A stretch of DNA of 38,489 bases. It comes from an uncultured Oscillospiraceae bacterium (lineage in GTDB: Bacteria; Bacillota; Clostridia; Oscillospirales; Oscillospiraceae). The first letter of the stretch is position 1. Every line of letters starts with the position of its first letter. Position numbers and translations under genes: made by a program. Below are positions 31,052-38,072 of the stretch, piece by piece. The DNA lies in NCBI GenBank assembly GCA_910585815.1, contig CAJUFJ010000032.1, positions 1 to 38,489 on the forward strand. The letters are read 5' to 3'. The notes beneath the pieces were generated by a model, which saw nothing but the letters and a program-made list of their open reading frames with translations, ran no database searches and had not been told where the DNA came from.

Positions 31052-32737
31052 TTACTCCGCAGAAATCATAAAGTAGTACACCGGCTGACCGCCGGCCAGG
31101 AGGGTAATCTCGGCGTTGGGGCAGGCGGCGGCGAAGATAGCCTCGGCCTGCTGGGCCTGCTCCTCGGTGACGTCCTCGCCGTAGAAGATGGAGATAAACT
31201 CGGCGCTCTGGTGGCCCTCGGAGTGGGCCAGGCGGTCCAGCATGGCGGACAGGTCCTGATCGGTGCCGAAAAGCTGGTGCTCCTCCAGAGCCAGGTAGTC
31301 CCCCTGATGGATGGCGAAGCCGTCAAAGTCGGAGTCCCGGGCGGCGTAGGTAATCTCGCTGGTGCGCACGTTGGCGAAGCCCTCCATCATGGCGGCGGTG
31401 TTGTCCCCCTCGTCGGCGTCAGGGTCGGCGCACAGCATGGCGGAGATGCCCTGGGGCACCGTCTTGGTGGGCAGGACAATCACCTTCTTGTCCTCGCACA
31501 GGGGGATAGTCTGCTGGGCGGCCATGATGATGTTCTTGTTGTTGGGCAGCACATAGACAATCTCCGCCGGGGTGGCGTCGATGGCCTTGAGGATGTCCTG
31601 AGTGGAGGGGTTCATGGTCTGACCGCCCCCCACCAGGCCGTCCACACCCAGGTCCCGGAACACGTCCTCCAGCCCGGACCCGGCGCAGACGGCCACATAG
31701 CCGAATTTCTTCTCCGGGGCGGCGTGGACGGGGGCGGCGGGCCCCCTCTCCAGCTCCTCCTCGATGGCGTCCAGGTCGTCGGTGCTCTGCACGTGCCGGC
31801 CGGCGGCCAGATCCTCGGCCTGGGTGCGCATGTTCTCGATCTTGGCCAGCTCCAGCACGCCATACTTCTGGGCCTCGTTCAGGGCTGAGCCGGGGGTGTT
31901 GGTGTGGACGTGGACCTTAAAGGCCTCGTCGTCCTCGCCGATCACCAGGCTGTCGCCAATGGACTCCAGATACTGGCGGTAGGGGTCCAGGTCGGTATTT
32001 TCCTTAAATTTCCGCACGATAAACACGGTGTCGAAGGCAAAGGTGATGTCCTCCACATTGACGGCCTCGAAGTCGGCCTTGTCGTTGGGAACGGCTCCGT
32101 CCTCCCCGGTCTCGGGCATGGGCAGGCCCCGGACCTCGTCCAGCATGCCCTGGAGAATCACAAGGAAGCCCTTGCCGCCAGCGTCCACCACGCCGGCCTT
32201 TTTCAGCACCGGGTTCTGGTCGATGGTGTGGGCCAGGGCCTCCTGGCCCTCCTGGATGGCGGCCTCCAGCACCCCCTCGAAGGAGCCGTCCTCCCGGGCG
32301 CAGCCGGCGGCCCGGGCGGCGGCCAGCCGGGAGACGGTGAGGATGGTGCCCTCGGCGGGTTTCATCACCGCCTTGTAGGCGGCGGCTACGCCGAAGTCCA
32401 GGGCGATGGCCAGGTCCCGGCCGTCCATGGTCTCCTTGTCCTTGATGGCCTTGGAGAAGCCCCGGAACAGCAGGGATAGGATCACCCCCGAGTTGCCCCG
32501 GGCCCCCCGGAGCAGGGCGGAGGCGGTGCCCACCGCGGCCTGGCCCACCGTGTCGTAGTGCTTTTTGCGCATCTCGGCGGCGGCGGCCCCGATGGTGAGG
32601 GTCATGTTGGTGCCGGTGTCCCCGTCGGGAACGGGGAAGACGTTCAAGTCGTTAATGGGCTGCTTCTGGGCGTTGATGGCGGCATGGGCGTGAATCATCA
32701 TCCGCTGAAAGACCGCCGCGTCAATATTCTGTACCAT
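31052..32737 (-). CDS. DAK2 domain-containing protein (YloV / FakA-like kinase)
   Basis: Encodes 561 aa. The N-terminal DhaL/DAK2 domain (residues 1-200) shows NDLNVFPVPDGDTGTNMTLT, the nucleotide/Mg site of dihydroxyacetone kinase L subunits, and ARGNSGVILSLLFRG. The C-terminal region is the EDD/DegV-like half of FakA, the ATP-binding partner of fatty-acid kinase. Residues NPSTQDILKAIDATPAE, NNKNIIMAAQQT and the ending PVYYFMISAE fit the YloV family. The ATG at 32737 is preferred over an upstream TTG, as AAAGGA is 11 nt away. It lies 30 bp after Asp23, the usual Firmicute pair. In Firmicutes FakA phosphorylates exogenous fatty acids held by FakB; no fakB is nearby. Confidence 0.92.
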   Translation of the reverse strand: MVQNIDAAVFQRMMIHAHAAINAQKQPINDLNVFPVPDGDTGTNMTLTIGAAAAEMRKKHYDTVGQAAVGTASALLRGARGNSGVILSLLFRGFSKAIKDKETMDGRDLAIALDFGVAAAYKAVMKPAEGTILTVSRLAAARAAGCAREDGSFEGVLEAAIQEGQEALAHTIDQNPVLKKAGVVDAGGKGFLVILQGMLDEVRGLPMPETGEDGAVPNDKADFEAVNVEDITFAFDTVFIVRKFKENTDLDPYRQYLESIGDSLVIGEDDEAFKVHVHTNTPGSALNEAQKYGVLELAKIENMRTQAEDLAAGRHVQSTDDLDAIEEELERGPAAPVHAAPEKKFGYVAVCAGSGLEDVFRDLGVDGLVGGGQTMNPSTQDILKAIDATPAEIVYVLPNNKNIIMAAQQTIPLCEDKKVIVLPTKTVPQGISAMLCADPDADEGDNTAAMMEGFANVRTSEITYAARDSDFDGFAIHQGDYLALEEHQLFGTDQDLSAMLDRLAHSEGHQSAEFISIFYGEDVTEEQAQQAEAIFAAACPNAEITLLAGGQPVYYFMISAE

Positions 32738-32767
32738 AATCGGCAAATTCCTTTCTGCGAATGATTT

Positions 32768-33115
32768 TTAGAAGCGCATGGAGTCAACACAGACGTCCAC
32801 CGAGGCGACCTCCACCCCGGTGGTCTTGCTGACCACATAGCGCACCTCGCTCATGATGGAGCGGCACACGGCCATGAGATTGACCCCGTTCTCCACGATG
32901 ATGTGCAGTTCGATAGAGACGGTGCCGTCGGCGTTGTAGTACACCTTCACGCCCTTGGACATGGACTCCCGCTTCAGCAGGTGGACCAGCCCGTCGGTGG
33001 TGGACCGCACCGCCATGCCCTTCACGCCGTAGCAGTTGGTGGCGGCGCTGCCGGTGACGGTGGTGAACACGTCGCTGCTGATGCGAATTTCGCCCAGCTC
33101 ATTTTCCAGTTTCAT
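32768..33115 (-). CDS. Asp23/Gls24 family envelope stress protein
   Basis: Encodes 115 aa. ISSDVFTTVTGSAATNCYGVKGMA and VSIELHIIVENGVNLMAVCRSI are family hallmarks, followed by the C-terminal VEVASVDVCVDSMRF. Members are membrane-associated or cytosolic proteins of uncertain function, induced by alkaline or envelope stress. The ATG follows GGAAGG. It is the first gene of the pair with the DAK2 kinase. Confidence 0.92.
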   Translation of the reverse strand: MKLENELGEIRISSDVFTTVTGSAATNCYGVKGMAVRSTTDGLVHLLKRESMSKGVKVYYNADGTVSIELHIIVENGVNLMAVCRSIMSEVRYVVSKTTGVEVASVDVCVDSMRF

Positions 33116-33228
33116 AGGGAAGTACCTTCCTTTCAGTCAGGATAGGGGAACTCATATATATACATTTTATATTGTATTCGATTTCCATGCAAAATACAAG
33201 CCCCAACTTCCATTACGCAGCAAAAGAC

Positions 33229-33252
33229 GGGGACCGGTATTTACCGGCTCCC
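33229..33252 (-). terminator. Terminator of the type III toxin gene, overlapping its stop codon
   Basis: Minus strand: GGGA, then CCGGTA and TACCGG around an AA loop, then a U-rich GTCTTTTGC. The toxin stop codon (33243-33241) lies within the hairpin, so the gene ends inside its own terminator. Confidence 0.75.
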
Positions 33253-33726
33253 ATCTTTTAAAAGCTCGTCAAAATATGGCAAAGTGGACCGTCCGTATCG
33301 GCGTTGCCATTCTCTGGGATGAAGCTGCTTGATATTGTTGAGATTGTCCCTGTAGTCTGATATGTAATCAAATACCTCTTGAACAATACGAGGTAAATTG
33401 ACCATGGTTTCTTTATATTCATCCTGATCGACGGTTGCCGATGAAGTAGTATCCAAATAATCACTGTTTTTAATCAGAACAGATTTTGTGTAGTCCAGTC
33501 CAGACGAGCTGCGCCGGGACCGGGCCGAGGTTTTAAAATGATATGCGTAGGGATGTGAAACGTGGGAGCGGAACGGGATACAGATGAACAAATCGTCAAA
33601 ATATTCAATCAGCAGGCAGGAGTAAGGCCGGCCCTGCTTTCTTGTAATTTCCGGGTATTGGCTGTCAGGGTAATCTGCAAAAAATTGCGCGGACAGACTG
33701 TAAATATCACCTGTATATTCCATCAT
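33241..33726 (-). CDS. Type III toxin-antitoxin toxin, ToxN/AbiQ-like endoribonuclease
   Basis: Encodes about 161 aa. The first half has the ToxN/AbiQ layout: YSLSAQFFADYPDSQYPE, a KQGRPYSCLLIEY strand, a FICIPFRSHVSHPY segment, and GLDYTKSVLIKNSDYL. In this family the S/T-K residues cleave the antitoxin RNA and cellular mRNAs. A helical C-terminus follows (VQEVFDYISDYRDNLNNIK). The identification rests on these patterns plus the upstream repeat RNA and terminator. GGAG precedes two adjacent ATGs (33726 and 33723); the first is taken. It is more AT-rich than its neighbours, as expected for a horizontally moved module. Which of the ToxIN, CptIN or TenpIN classes it belongs to is not settled. 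Confidence 0.82.
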   Translation of the reverse strand: MMEYTGDIYSLSAQFFADYPDSQYPEITRKQGRPYSCLLIEYFDDLFICIPFRSHVSHPYAYHFKTSARSRRSSSGLDYTKSVLIKNSDYLDTTSSATVDQDEYKETMVNLPRIVQEVFDYISDYRDNLNNIKQLHPREWQRRYGRSTLPYFDELLKDGSR

Positions 33727-33748
33727 TTTACACTCCAAATAATAAAAA

Positions 33749-33906
33749 AGCGGAGAGGGGTAATCCCCTCCCCGCTGGGCGGCTTCGTTCGGTCAATTTT
33801 TATTTTACCGTTGAGTCGGAACCGTCACTCAACATCTTCGCTCGGTCAATTTTTATTTTACCGACGAGTCAGAACCGTCACTCGTCTCATAGGAAACCAC
33901 CCTGCT
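33749..33906 (-). ncRNA. Type III antitoxin RNA: two 53-nt repeats plus attenuating terminator
   Basis: Minus-strand order: leader, repeat at 33889-33837, repeat at 33836-33784, then a terminator hairpin at 33776-33749 (AGCGGGGAGGGG, ATTA loop, CCCCTCTCCGCT) followed by TTTTT. The repeats are identical at 43 of 53 positions. Each can form a 6-bp stem: ACGAGT/ACTCGT in one and TTGAGT/ACTCAA in the other, so both differing base pairs are compensated. The loop CGGT can pair with a downstream ACCG across an A-rich segment, an H-type pseudoknot as in known type III antitoxins. The terminator lets only some transcription reach the toxin. Confidence 0.85.
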
Positions 33907-33912
33907 GTTATT

Positions 33913-33941
33913 ATTATAAATCCTGTGGGTAAATATGTCAA
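33913..33941 (-). promoter_or_regulatory. Consensus promoter of the antitoxin RNA
   Basis: Minus strand: TTGACA (33941-33936), a 17-nt spacer and TATAAT (33918-33913), a perfect sigma-A consensus. Transcription would start near 33906, about 17 nt before the first repeat. Such strength suits a strongly expressed antitoxin RNA. Confidence 0.9.
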
Positions 33942-33974
33942 CAGGATTTTTAATCATTGAGAATGGGAACATTT

Positions 33975-34003
33975 TTGAATGTTTTACGTCTGTAAAATAT
34001 AAA
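33975..34003 (+). promoter_or_regulatory. Promoter of the small membrane protein gene
   Basis: TTGAAT (33975-33980), a 17-nt spacer and TATAAA (33998-34003). It diverges from the antitoxin promoter, whose -35 lies 34 bp away. Confidence 0.6.
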
Positions 34004-34026
34004 GGTATGATTAAGGAGGTATTGTT

Positions 34027-34413
34027 ATGAAGAAAAAAACAGCTGGGCTTGTGATTGTTCTGCTCTGCTACAGCGCAGCGATTGCGGGCGCGTTTTATTT
34101 CATCGGGTATCAAGCGGCCCGCAGGGAACGTCCCGCCCTTGACGCTCAAACCTTCTACGCCACGATCTCTGACATTCGGGGGGATACCCTCACCGTGGCT
34201 GGCATGGACGTGAACGATATCAATTTCCGGGGCGAGTTTTGCTTCTCTATTGAGAAAGAGACAAAAATCACATGGAGGTACACGGATATTCCGGCGGACG
34301 ACCTGGAGGTGGGCGACCACATTTCCGTTACCTTTACCGGGGAGGTGCTGGAAACGTACCCGGGACAGATACAGCATGTTACAGTGATTCAACTGCTGGA
34401 TGATGAATTATAA
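34027..34413 (+). CDS. Small single-pass membrane protein with beta-rich extracellular domain
   Basis: Encodes 128 aa. An N-terminal membrane helix (residues 6-27, LVIVLLCYSAAIAGAFYFIG) leads to an exported domain of about 95 residues. FYATISDIRGDTLTVAG, then EKETKITWRYTDIPADDLEVGDHISVTFTG suggest a small OB-like or DUF3221-type beta barrel. I cannot assign a function. AAGGAGG precedes the ATG, with a strong terminator behind. The gene is moderately AT-rich and next to the type III toxin-antitoxin locus, but on the opposite strand. Confidence 0.75.
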   Translation: MKKKTAGLVIVLLCYSAAIAGAFYFIGYQAARRERPALDAQTFYATISDIRGDTLTVAGMDVNDINFRGEFCFSIEKETKITWRYTDIPADDLEVGDHISVTFTGEVLETYPGQIQHVTVIQLLDDEL

Positions 34414-34423
34414 GTGTTTCGAT

Positions 34424-34464
34424 GGCTGCGGCCCTTCTCCTTTGGGGAGGGGCCGCGGCCTTTT
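34424..34464 (+). terminator. Terminator of the small membrane protein gene
   Basis: A 17-bp stem with three G-U pairs: GGCTGCGGCCCTTCTCC (34424-34440) against GGGGAGGGGCCGCGGCC (34444-34460), 3-nt loop, then TTTT. It begins 10 bp after the stop codon. Confidence 0.88.
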
Positions 34465-35066
34465 CAGGTGAAATTTTTCCGGTATACCACCCTGTGCTGG
34501 AGGTGGGCCTCGATGCGGCCGGCCTCAAGGGCGGTAAGCTCCCTGGTCACAGGGCCGGTGCCGCTGTGGTCTGTGAACTTCAGCGTCACATTTCCCTTGG
34601 GTGTCTGGTGGTGGAGTACCTGCTGGATGTGCTCCAGCCGGATAATCGGCTTACCCCATGCGTTCCGAACAAACAGCCATTCCCGCCCGATGAAGATGGT
34701 TCCGCTGGAAAATGTCCAGGCGGTGGCCAGGTCCCTGTCCACCAGAGCAAGCAGTTCCTTTCCCGTCAGACCGGCCGCGTTGGAAGCGAGCTCCAGGCGG
34801 ATATACCGGCAGATATCAGTACTATCGGTCCGGATGAGTCCCCGCACTCCGGAAAACAGCAGATAGCCGCCGCCCAAAATGAGGAATAAAATCACGGAGA
34901 TATAGACAAAGTTTTTTCCAAACTGTTCGATCACCTTCAAAGGCGGGCCTGAAAACACTCCGGTCAGAACCGCCAGACCAATCCCTGCGGTCAGGCAGAC
35001 GGGACCGATCAGCAGCCCCTGAGCAATCCCCCTGCGGGCATATGCAGCGCAGACGCCTTTTTGCAT
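34464..35066 (-). CDS. Two-helix membrane protein of unknown function
   Basis: Encodes 200 aa. A basic N-terminus (MQKGVCAAYARRG) is followed by two membrane helices (about 15-37 and 50-70). The cytosolic remainder (TWTFSSGTIFIGREWLFVRN, then IIRLEHIQQVLHHQTPKGN) has the beta pattern of a PH-like or YcxB-like domain, seen in uncharacterised Firmicute membrane proteins. The ATG is 9 nt from AGAGGAG. It is monocistronic and diverges from spoIIE. Function unknown. Confidence 0.72.
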   Translation of the reverse strand: MQKGVCAAYARRGIAQGLLIGPVCLTAGIGLAVLTGVFSGPPLKVIEQFGKNFVYISVILFLILGGGYLLFSGVRGLIRTDSTDICRYIRLELASNAAGLTGKELLALVDRDLATAWTFSSGTIFIGREWLFVRNAWGKPIIRLEHIQQVLHHQTPKGNVTLKFTDHSGTGPVTRELTALEAGRIEAHLQHRVVYRKNFT

Positions 35067-35203
35067 CCCGGTGCGCTCCTCTCCTTATGATAAATAATAG
35101 TGTCCCGTTTGCTGGAAGGAATTTTATCACAGATACAGTCAAATTTCTACCGCTGTCGGCCAAAATCCAAGCCTGGGCAGGATTCCTTGGGGCAGGCAAC
35201 CGG

Positions 35204-35238
35204 TTTCGACGCATAATTTCCAGAAACTGGAATATAAT
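35204..35238 (+). promoter_or_regulatory. spoIIE promoter region with dyad and Spo0A-like box
   Basis: TATAAT at 35233-35238 has no proper -35. At 35204-35210, TTCGACG matches the Spo0A box TTCGACA at six of seven positions, roughly where a -35 activator site is expected. A perfect dyad TTCCAG-AAA-CTGGAA (35218-35232) directly abuts the -10 box. Confidence 0.5.
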
Positions 35239-35271
35239 GGGGCTCCAACCTACACCAAGGAGGAGACCGGC

Positions 35272-37338
35272 ATGACAGCCAAAACGATTTACAGCAAGAT
35301 AAGCGCCCTGCGCGCCCAGCCCAGGGCGGACCGGCCGGTGCGGACCCTCACCCCCTCCCCGCTGGCGGTGCTGACCGAAATGGGCATCCACTTTCTGCTG
35401 GCGGCGGTGCTGGCCGGAGCCGTGACCTTTGCCGGCCGGGCTCCGCTGGGGGTGTCCTTTGTGGCGGCGGCGGGCTCCGGGCTGTTCGGGGCCTCCGCCC
35501 TGGTGGGGGCCTGCTTCGGCTCGCTCACCGCCCTGGACTTCTCCACCGGCCTGCGGTACTCCTCCTCCGCCATCCTCACCTTCGCCCTGCACTTCGCCTT
35601 TTACGACTGGCGGGCCCTCCGCCGTCCCTGGGCCATGCCCCTGGTGGCCGGGACGCTTACCGTCTTCACCGGTGTGATCGTCCAGGCCCAGGAGGGCTGG
35701 ACGCCGGAGGGGGCCGCCGGCCTGGCTCTGGAGGCCGCCCTGGTCATGGCGGCGGCCTGGGCCTTCCGGGGGGCGCTGGCCCCCATGGTCCGCCGGAAAA
35801 AGGACAGGCCCTCCGCCGCCGCCCGGCGGGTGGGGCCGCTGGCCCTGCTGTGCGCCTGCCTGGCCGCCGTCGCGCCCATAACGGTTTTAGGCGTGCCCGC
35901 CCTGGGCCTGGCGGGGGTGGGGGCCTGCGTCCTGGCCCTGCTGGCCCCGGAGCGGGTGCTGAACTGGCTGGGGGCCCGCCCCATACCAGAAGCGGCCACC
36001 GACCCCAGGGCCCAGCGGCTGGTCCAGCAGAAGCTGGAGCGCACCGCCCAGGCCTTCCGCACCCTGTGCGACTCCCTGCGCTCCGCCTTCCGGACCCCGG
36101 ACAACGACAACGACGTGGCTACCGTCTTCGACCGGGCGGCGGGGCGGCAGTGCCGGGGGTGCTCCCTCCGGGACCGGTGCTGGAAAACCGACTACAACAC
36201 CACCTTCAACGCCCTCAACGACGCCACCCCCGCCATGGTGGAGCGGGGCAGGGCGGAACGGGGGGACTTCCCCCGCCACTTTGCCGACCGGTGCATCCAC
36301 TTTCCCGAATTTGTGGCGGCGGTGAATGAGGAGCTCACCGCTCTGTTCTACCGCCGGCAGTACAACGCCCGCATCCGGGAGAGCCGGGCGGCGGTGTGCC
36401 GGCAGTATGCCCAGCTGTCCGACCTGCTGGGGGAGGCGGCGGCCGAGCTGAGCCGGGAGCTCACCCCCGACGCCGCCGGCGGCCGGCGGCTGCGCCAGCG
36501 GATCGCCGAGTGGAAGCTGGACGCCCGGGCCACTGTCTACCAGGACGGCCGGGGGCTGCTCCGGGTGGAGGCGGAGGGCCCCCAGTGCTCCGTGCTGGCC
36601 CGGCCCGGCCGGCTGAAGGAGCTGTCCGCCGCCCTGGGGGTCCCCCTGCGGGTGGAGCTGGAGGGGGAGGACGCCCTGTCCCTGATTCAGCAGGAGCCGC
36701 TGATGGCGGTGGCCGGGGTGGCGGCCCGGAAAAAGACCGGCGAGACGGTGAGCGGCGACGCCGGCACCTACTTCAAGCGCCACGACGGAAAACTCTACCT
36801 CTTACTCTGCGACGGCATGGGCAGCGGCCCCGAGGCCAACCGGGAGAGCACCCTGGCCGTCCGCCTGCTGGAGCAGCTGCTCCAGGCGGGGGTGGACGCC
36901 CCCCGGGCCCTCACCACCCTGTCCTCCGCCCTGGCCCTGCGGGGGGAGGAGACCGGCGGCTTCACCACCGTGGACCTGCTCCAGCTGGACCTGTTCACCG
37001 GGGAGGGGGAGCTGTTCAAGCTGGGGGCGGCCCCCACCTATATAAAAAAAGGGGGGAACGTCCAGCGGCTGAGCGGCAAGTCCCTGCCCGCCGGGCTGGC
37101 GGAGGGGGAGGGGACCGCCCTGGACCGCTTCCCCCTGCGGCTGGGGGCGGGGGACTGCGTGCTGATGATCAGCGATGGGGTGTGTCCCGGCCCGGAGGAC
37201 AACTGGCTGCGGGAGCGGCTGGCCGGCTTCGACGGCGAGAGCCCCAAGGACCTGGCCCGGGAGCTGGTCACCCGGGACTTACAGGACGCCACCGACGACC
37301 GCACCGCCCTGGTAATCCGGGTGGACCGCCGGGGATAG
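35272..37338 (+). CDS. spoIIE: Stage II sporulation protein E, PP2C phosphatase
   Basis: Encodes 688 aa, shorter than the 827-aa B. subtilis protein. Residues about 35-240 hold about eight hydrophobic segments that anchor it at the division septum. The central region carries GRQCRGCSLRDRCWK, the Cys-rich motif of SpoIIE. The C-terminal PP2C domain (about 490-688) has metal ligands in LLLCDGMGSG (Asp514) and VLMISDGV (Asp635), plus GFTTVDLLQLDLFTG and ATDDRTALVI. SpoIIE dephosphorylates SpoIIAA to activate sigma F in the forespore. The ATG follows AAGGAGG. Its presence indicates a sporulation pathway. Confidence 0.93.
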   Translation: MTAKTIYSKISALRAQPRADRPVRTLTPSPLAVLTEMGIHFLLAAVLAGAVTFAGRAPLGVSFVAAAGSGLFGASALVGACFGSLTALDFSTGLRYSSSAILTFALHFAFYDWRALRRPWAMPLVAGTLTVFTGVIVQAQEGWTPEGAAGLALEAALVMAAAWAFRGALAPMVRRKKDRPSAAARRVGPLALLCACLAAVAPITVLGVPALGLAGVGACVLALLAPERVLNWLGARPIPEAATDPRAQRLVQQKLERTAQAFRTLCDSLRSAFRTPDNDNDVATVFDRAAGRQCRGCSLRDRCWKTDYNTTFNALNDATPAMVERGRAERGDFPRHFADRCIHFPEFVAAVNEELTALFYRRQYNARIRESRAAVCRQYAQLSDLLGEAAAELSRELTPDAAGGRRLRQRIAEWKLDARATVYQDGRGLLRVEAEGPQCSVLARPGRLKELSAALGVPLRVELEGEDALSLIQQEPLMAVAGVAARKKTGETVSGDAGTYFKRHDGKLYLLLCDGMGSGPEANRESTLAVRLLEQLLQAGVDAPRALTTLSSALALRGEETGGFTTVDLLQLDLFTGEGELFKLGAAPTYIKKGGNVQRLSGKSLPAGLAEGEGTALDRFPLRLGAGDCVLMISDGVCPGPEDNWLRERLAGFDGESPKDLARELVTRDLQDATDDRTALVIRVDRRG

Positions 37339-37367
37339 AAAATACCGCCCGGGTACAGGCCGGACGG

Positions 37368-37396
37368 TTGACAAGCCCCGAAAAATCGGATACAAT
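37368..37396 (+). promoter_or_regulatory. Promoter of the small-gene pair
   Basis: TTGACA (37368-37373), a 17-nt spacer and TACAAT (37391-37396), with an AT-rich start region, 33 bp before the first small ORF. Confidence 0.85.
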
Positions 37397-37428
37397 ATAA
37401 ATATAGAATACTAAAGGAGGGTTTAGAC

Positions 37429-37575
37429 GTGGGACAGACCGATAAGCCGTTTGGCGGTTTTCTTCGCGTCATTATCCGCGATTTAAGGGAAGCCCGCGCC
37501 GAAACCGATATAGAGAAGATGCGCGAACGGGTCGACGCGCTTCTGGCGGACCTCCAAGCCACACTGGAGGATTAA
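37429..37575 (+). CDS. Small protein, 48 aa, unknown function
   Basis: Starts with GTG at 37429, 7 nt after AAAGGAGG. It begins MGQTDKPFGGFLRVIIRDLR and continues with a charged helix ending ADLQATLED; the middle (EARAETDIEKMRERVDALL) looks like an amphipathic alpha-helix that could form a coiled coil. The composition is strongly charged and codon use is less GC-biased than in spoIIE. It is followed 19 bp later by another small ORF, and the strong own promoter shows that both are independent genes rather than spoIIE readthrough. No homologue could be assigned by eye. Confidence 0.72.
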   Translation: MGQTDKPFGGFLRVIIRDLREARAETDIEKMRERVDALLADLQATLED

Positions 37576-37594
37576 ATAGAAGGTGGTTGGCGGC

Positions 37595-37747
37595 ATGAGA
37601 ACTGAGGCAGAACGGCAGGACACCAGAAAGGCGATGGCGTTTGATTTATTCGCGGTTATCGACAAAGACCCGGCAAAGAAAACTTACACCAAAGAGGAAA
37701 TCAAGAAAATAATTCGCGTATACCTCAAGACAGCGGACCAGAAGTGA
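37595..37747 (+). CDS. Small protein, 50 aa, unknown function
   Basis: Starts ATG at 37595, preceded by AGGTGG. The peptide runs from MRTEAERQDTRKAMAFDLFA through VIDKDPAKKTYTKEEIKKII to RVYLKTADQK. It is basic and predicted helical with a YTKEEI helix cap, a pattern seen in small DNA- or protein-binding modules, but I recognise no family. It follows the 48-aa ORF by 19 bp and is probably co-transcribed with it. A weak hairpin (37755-37784) lies just after the stop. Confidence 0.68.
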   Translation: MRTEAERQDTRKAMAFDLFAVIDKDPAKKTYTKEEIKKIIRVYLKTADQK

Positions 37748-37754
37748 ATACAAA

Positions 37755-37784
37755 CAGGGGCTGGGAGACCGGCCCTCTGTTTTC
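37755..37784 (+). terminator. Probable terminator of the small-gene pair
   Basis: CAGGGGC and GGCCCTCTG form a slightly bulged stem, followed by TTTTCTTCCTT. It is just before the next promoter at 37797. Confidence 0.6.
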
Positions 37785-37796
37785 TTCCTTCGGAAA

Positions 37797-37825
37797 TTGA
37801 CATAGCCCGGAGGCTGTGATAGAAT
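37797..37825 (+). promoter_or_regulatory. Promoter of the 27-codon ORF transcript
   Basis: TTGACA (37797-37802), a 17-nt spacer and TAGAAT (37820-37825). Transcription would start near 37832. The leader begins with a 10-bp GC hairpin (CCCGGCCTCC at 37829-37838 with GGAGGCTGGG at 37843-37852). Confidence 0.85.
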
Positions 37826-37916
37826 AATCCCGGCCTCCGGGCGGAGGCTGGGCGCTGCGGAACAACGACAGTTGAACATATGGCGGTTGGCACACCATCC
37901 GAAAGGAGGTGTGAGT

Positions 37917-38000
37917 ATGCCTGTTACCTTAACATTTCATATGTTTGGTTACACAGTGACCATCAAGGTAAAAAAGGACAACCGCCACCCGGCACGGTGA
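37917..38000 (+). CDS. 27-residue peptide, candidate toxin of a type I toxin-antitoxin-like locus
   Basis: The peptide runs MPVTLTFHMFGYTVTIKVKK then DNRHPAR. The first part alternates hydrophobic and polar residues (beta-strand-like); the tail is basic. The Shine-Dalgarno AAAGGAGGTG is strong (37902-37911) but lies in a hairpin: CACACC (37891-37896) can pair with GGTGTG (37908-37913). GGCGGTTG at 37882-37889 can also pair with CAACCGCC at 37979-37986 near the ORF end. The ORF stop falls within the 3' terminator hairpin. An antisense RNA overlaps its 3' end. It is not a typical hydrophobic membrane toxin, so the toxin role is inferred from the RNA architecture only. Confidence 0.6.
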   Translation: MPVTLTFHMFGYTVTIKVKKDNRHPAR

Positions 38001-38066
38001 CGGTTGTTTTACTGAAATAACCTCGCTTTAAGGCCAACCGCTTTGACTATCGCCGCGGCGCCCTTC
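37970..38066 (-). ncRNA. Convergent antisense RNA, candidate antitoxin
   Basis: From the consensus promoter at 38101-38073, a minus-strand RNA would start near 38066 and end about 97 nt later at the hairpin 38006-37979 (CAACCG, CACC, loop, GGTG, CGGTTG), followed by TCC and six T. It overlaps the last third of the 27-codon ORF and the mRNA terminator, giving perfect complementarity of about 40 nt. No ORF is found in it. Both RNAs also carry GCGGTTGGC (37883-37891 and, on the minus strand, 38041-38033). Confidence 0.65.
37979..38010. terminator. Bidirectional terminator shared by the two convergent RNAs
   Basis: CAACCG-C-CACC, CGGCAC loop, GGTG-A-CGGTTG. T-runs flank it on both strands: TTTT (38007-38010, plus) and six T (37975-37970, minus). 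Confidence 0.85.
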
Positions 38067-38072
38067 CTCTAT

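Noticed and set aside
33784..33889. CRISPR-like repeat pair
   Set aside because: Only two tandem units with no spacers; the promoter, stem covariation, terminator and toxin gene fit a type III antitoxin RNA instead.
37917..38000. Assignment of the 27-aa peptide to the holin-like toxin family or Fst
   Set aside because: The terminator and leader layout are similar but the peptide has no continuous hydrophobic helix, so no family name is given.
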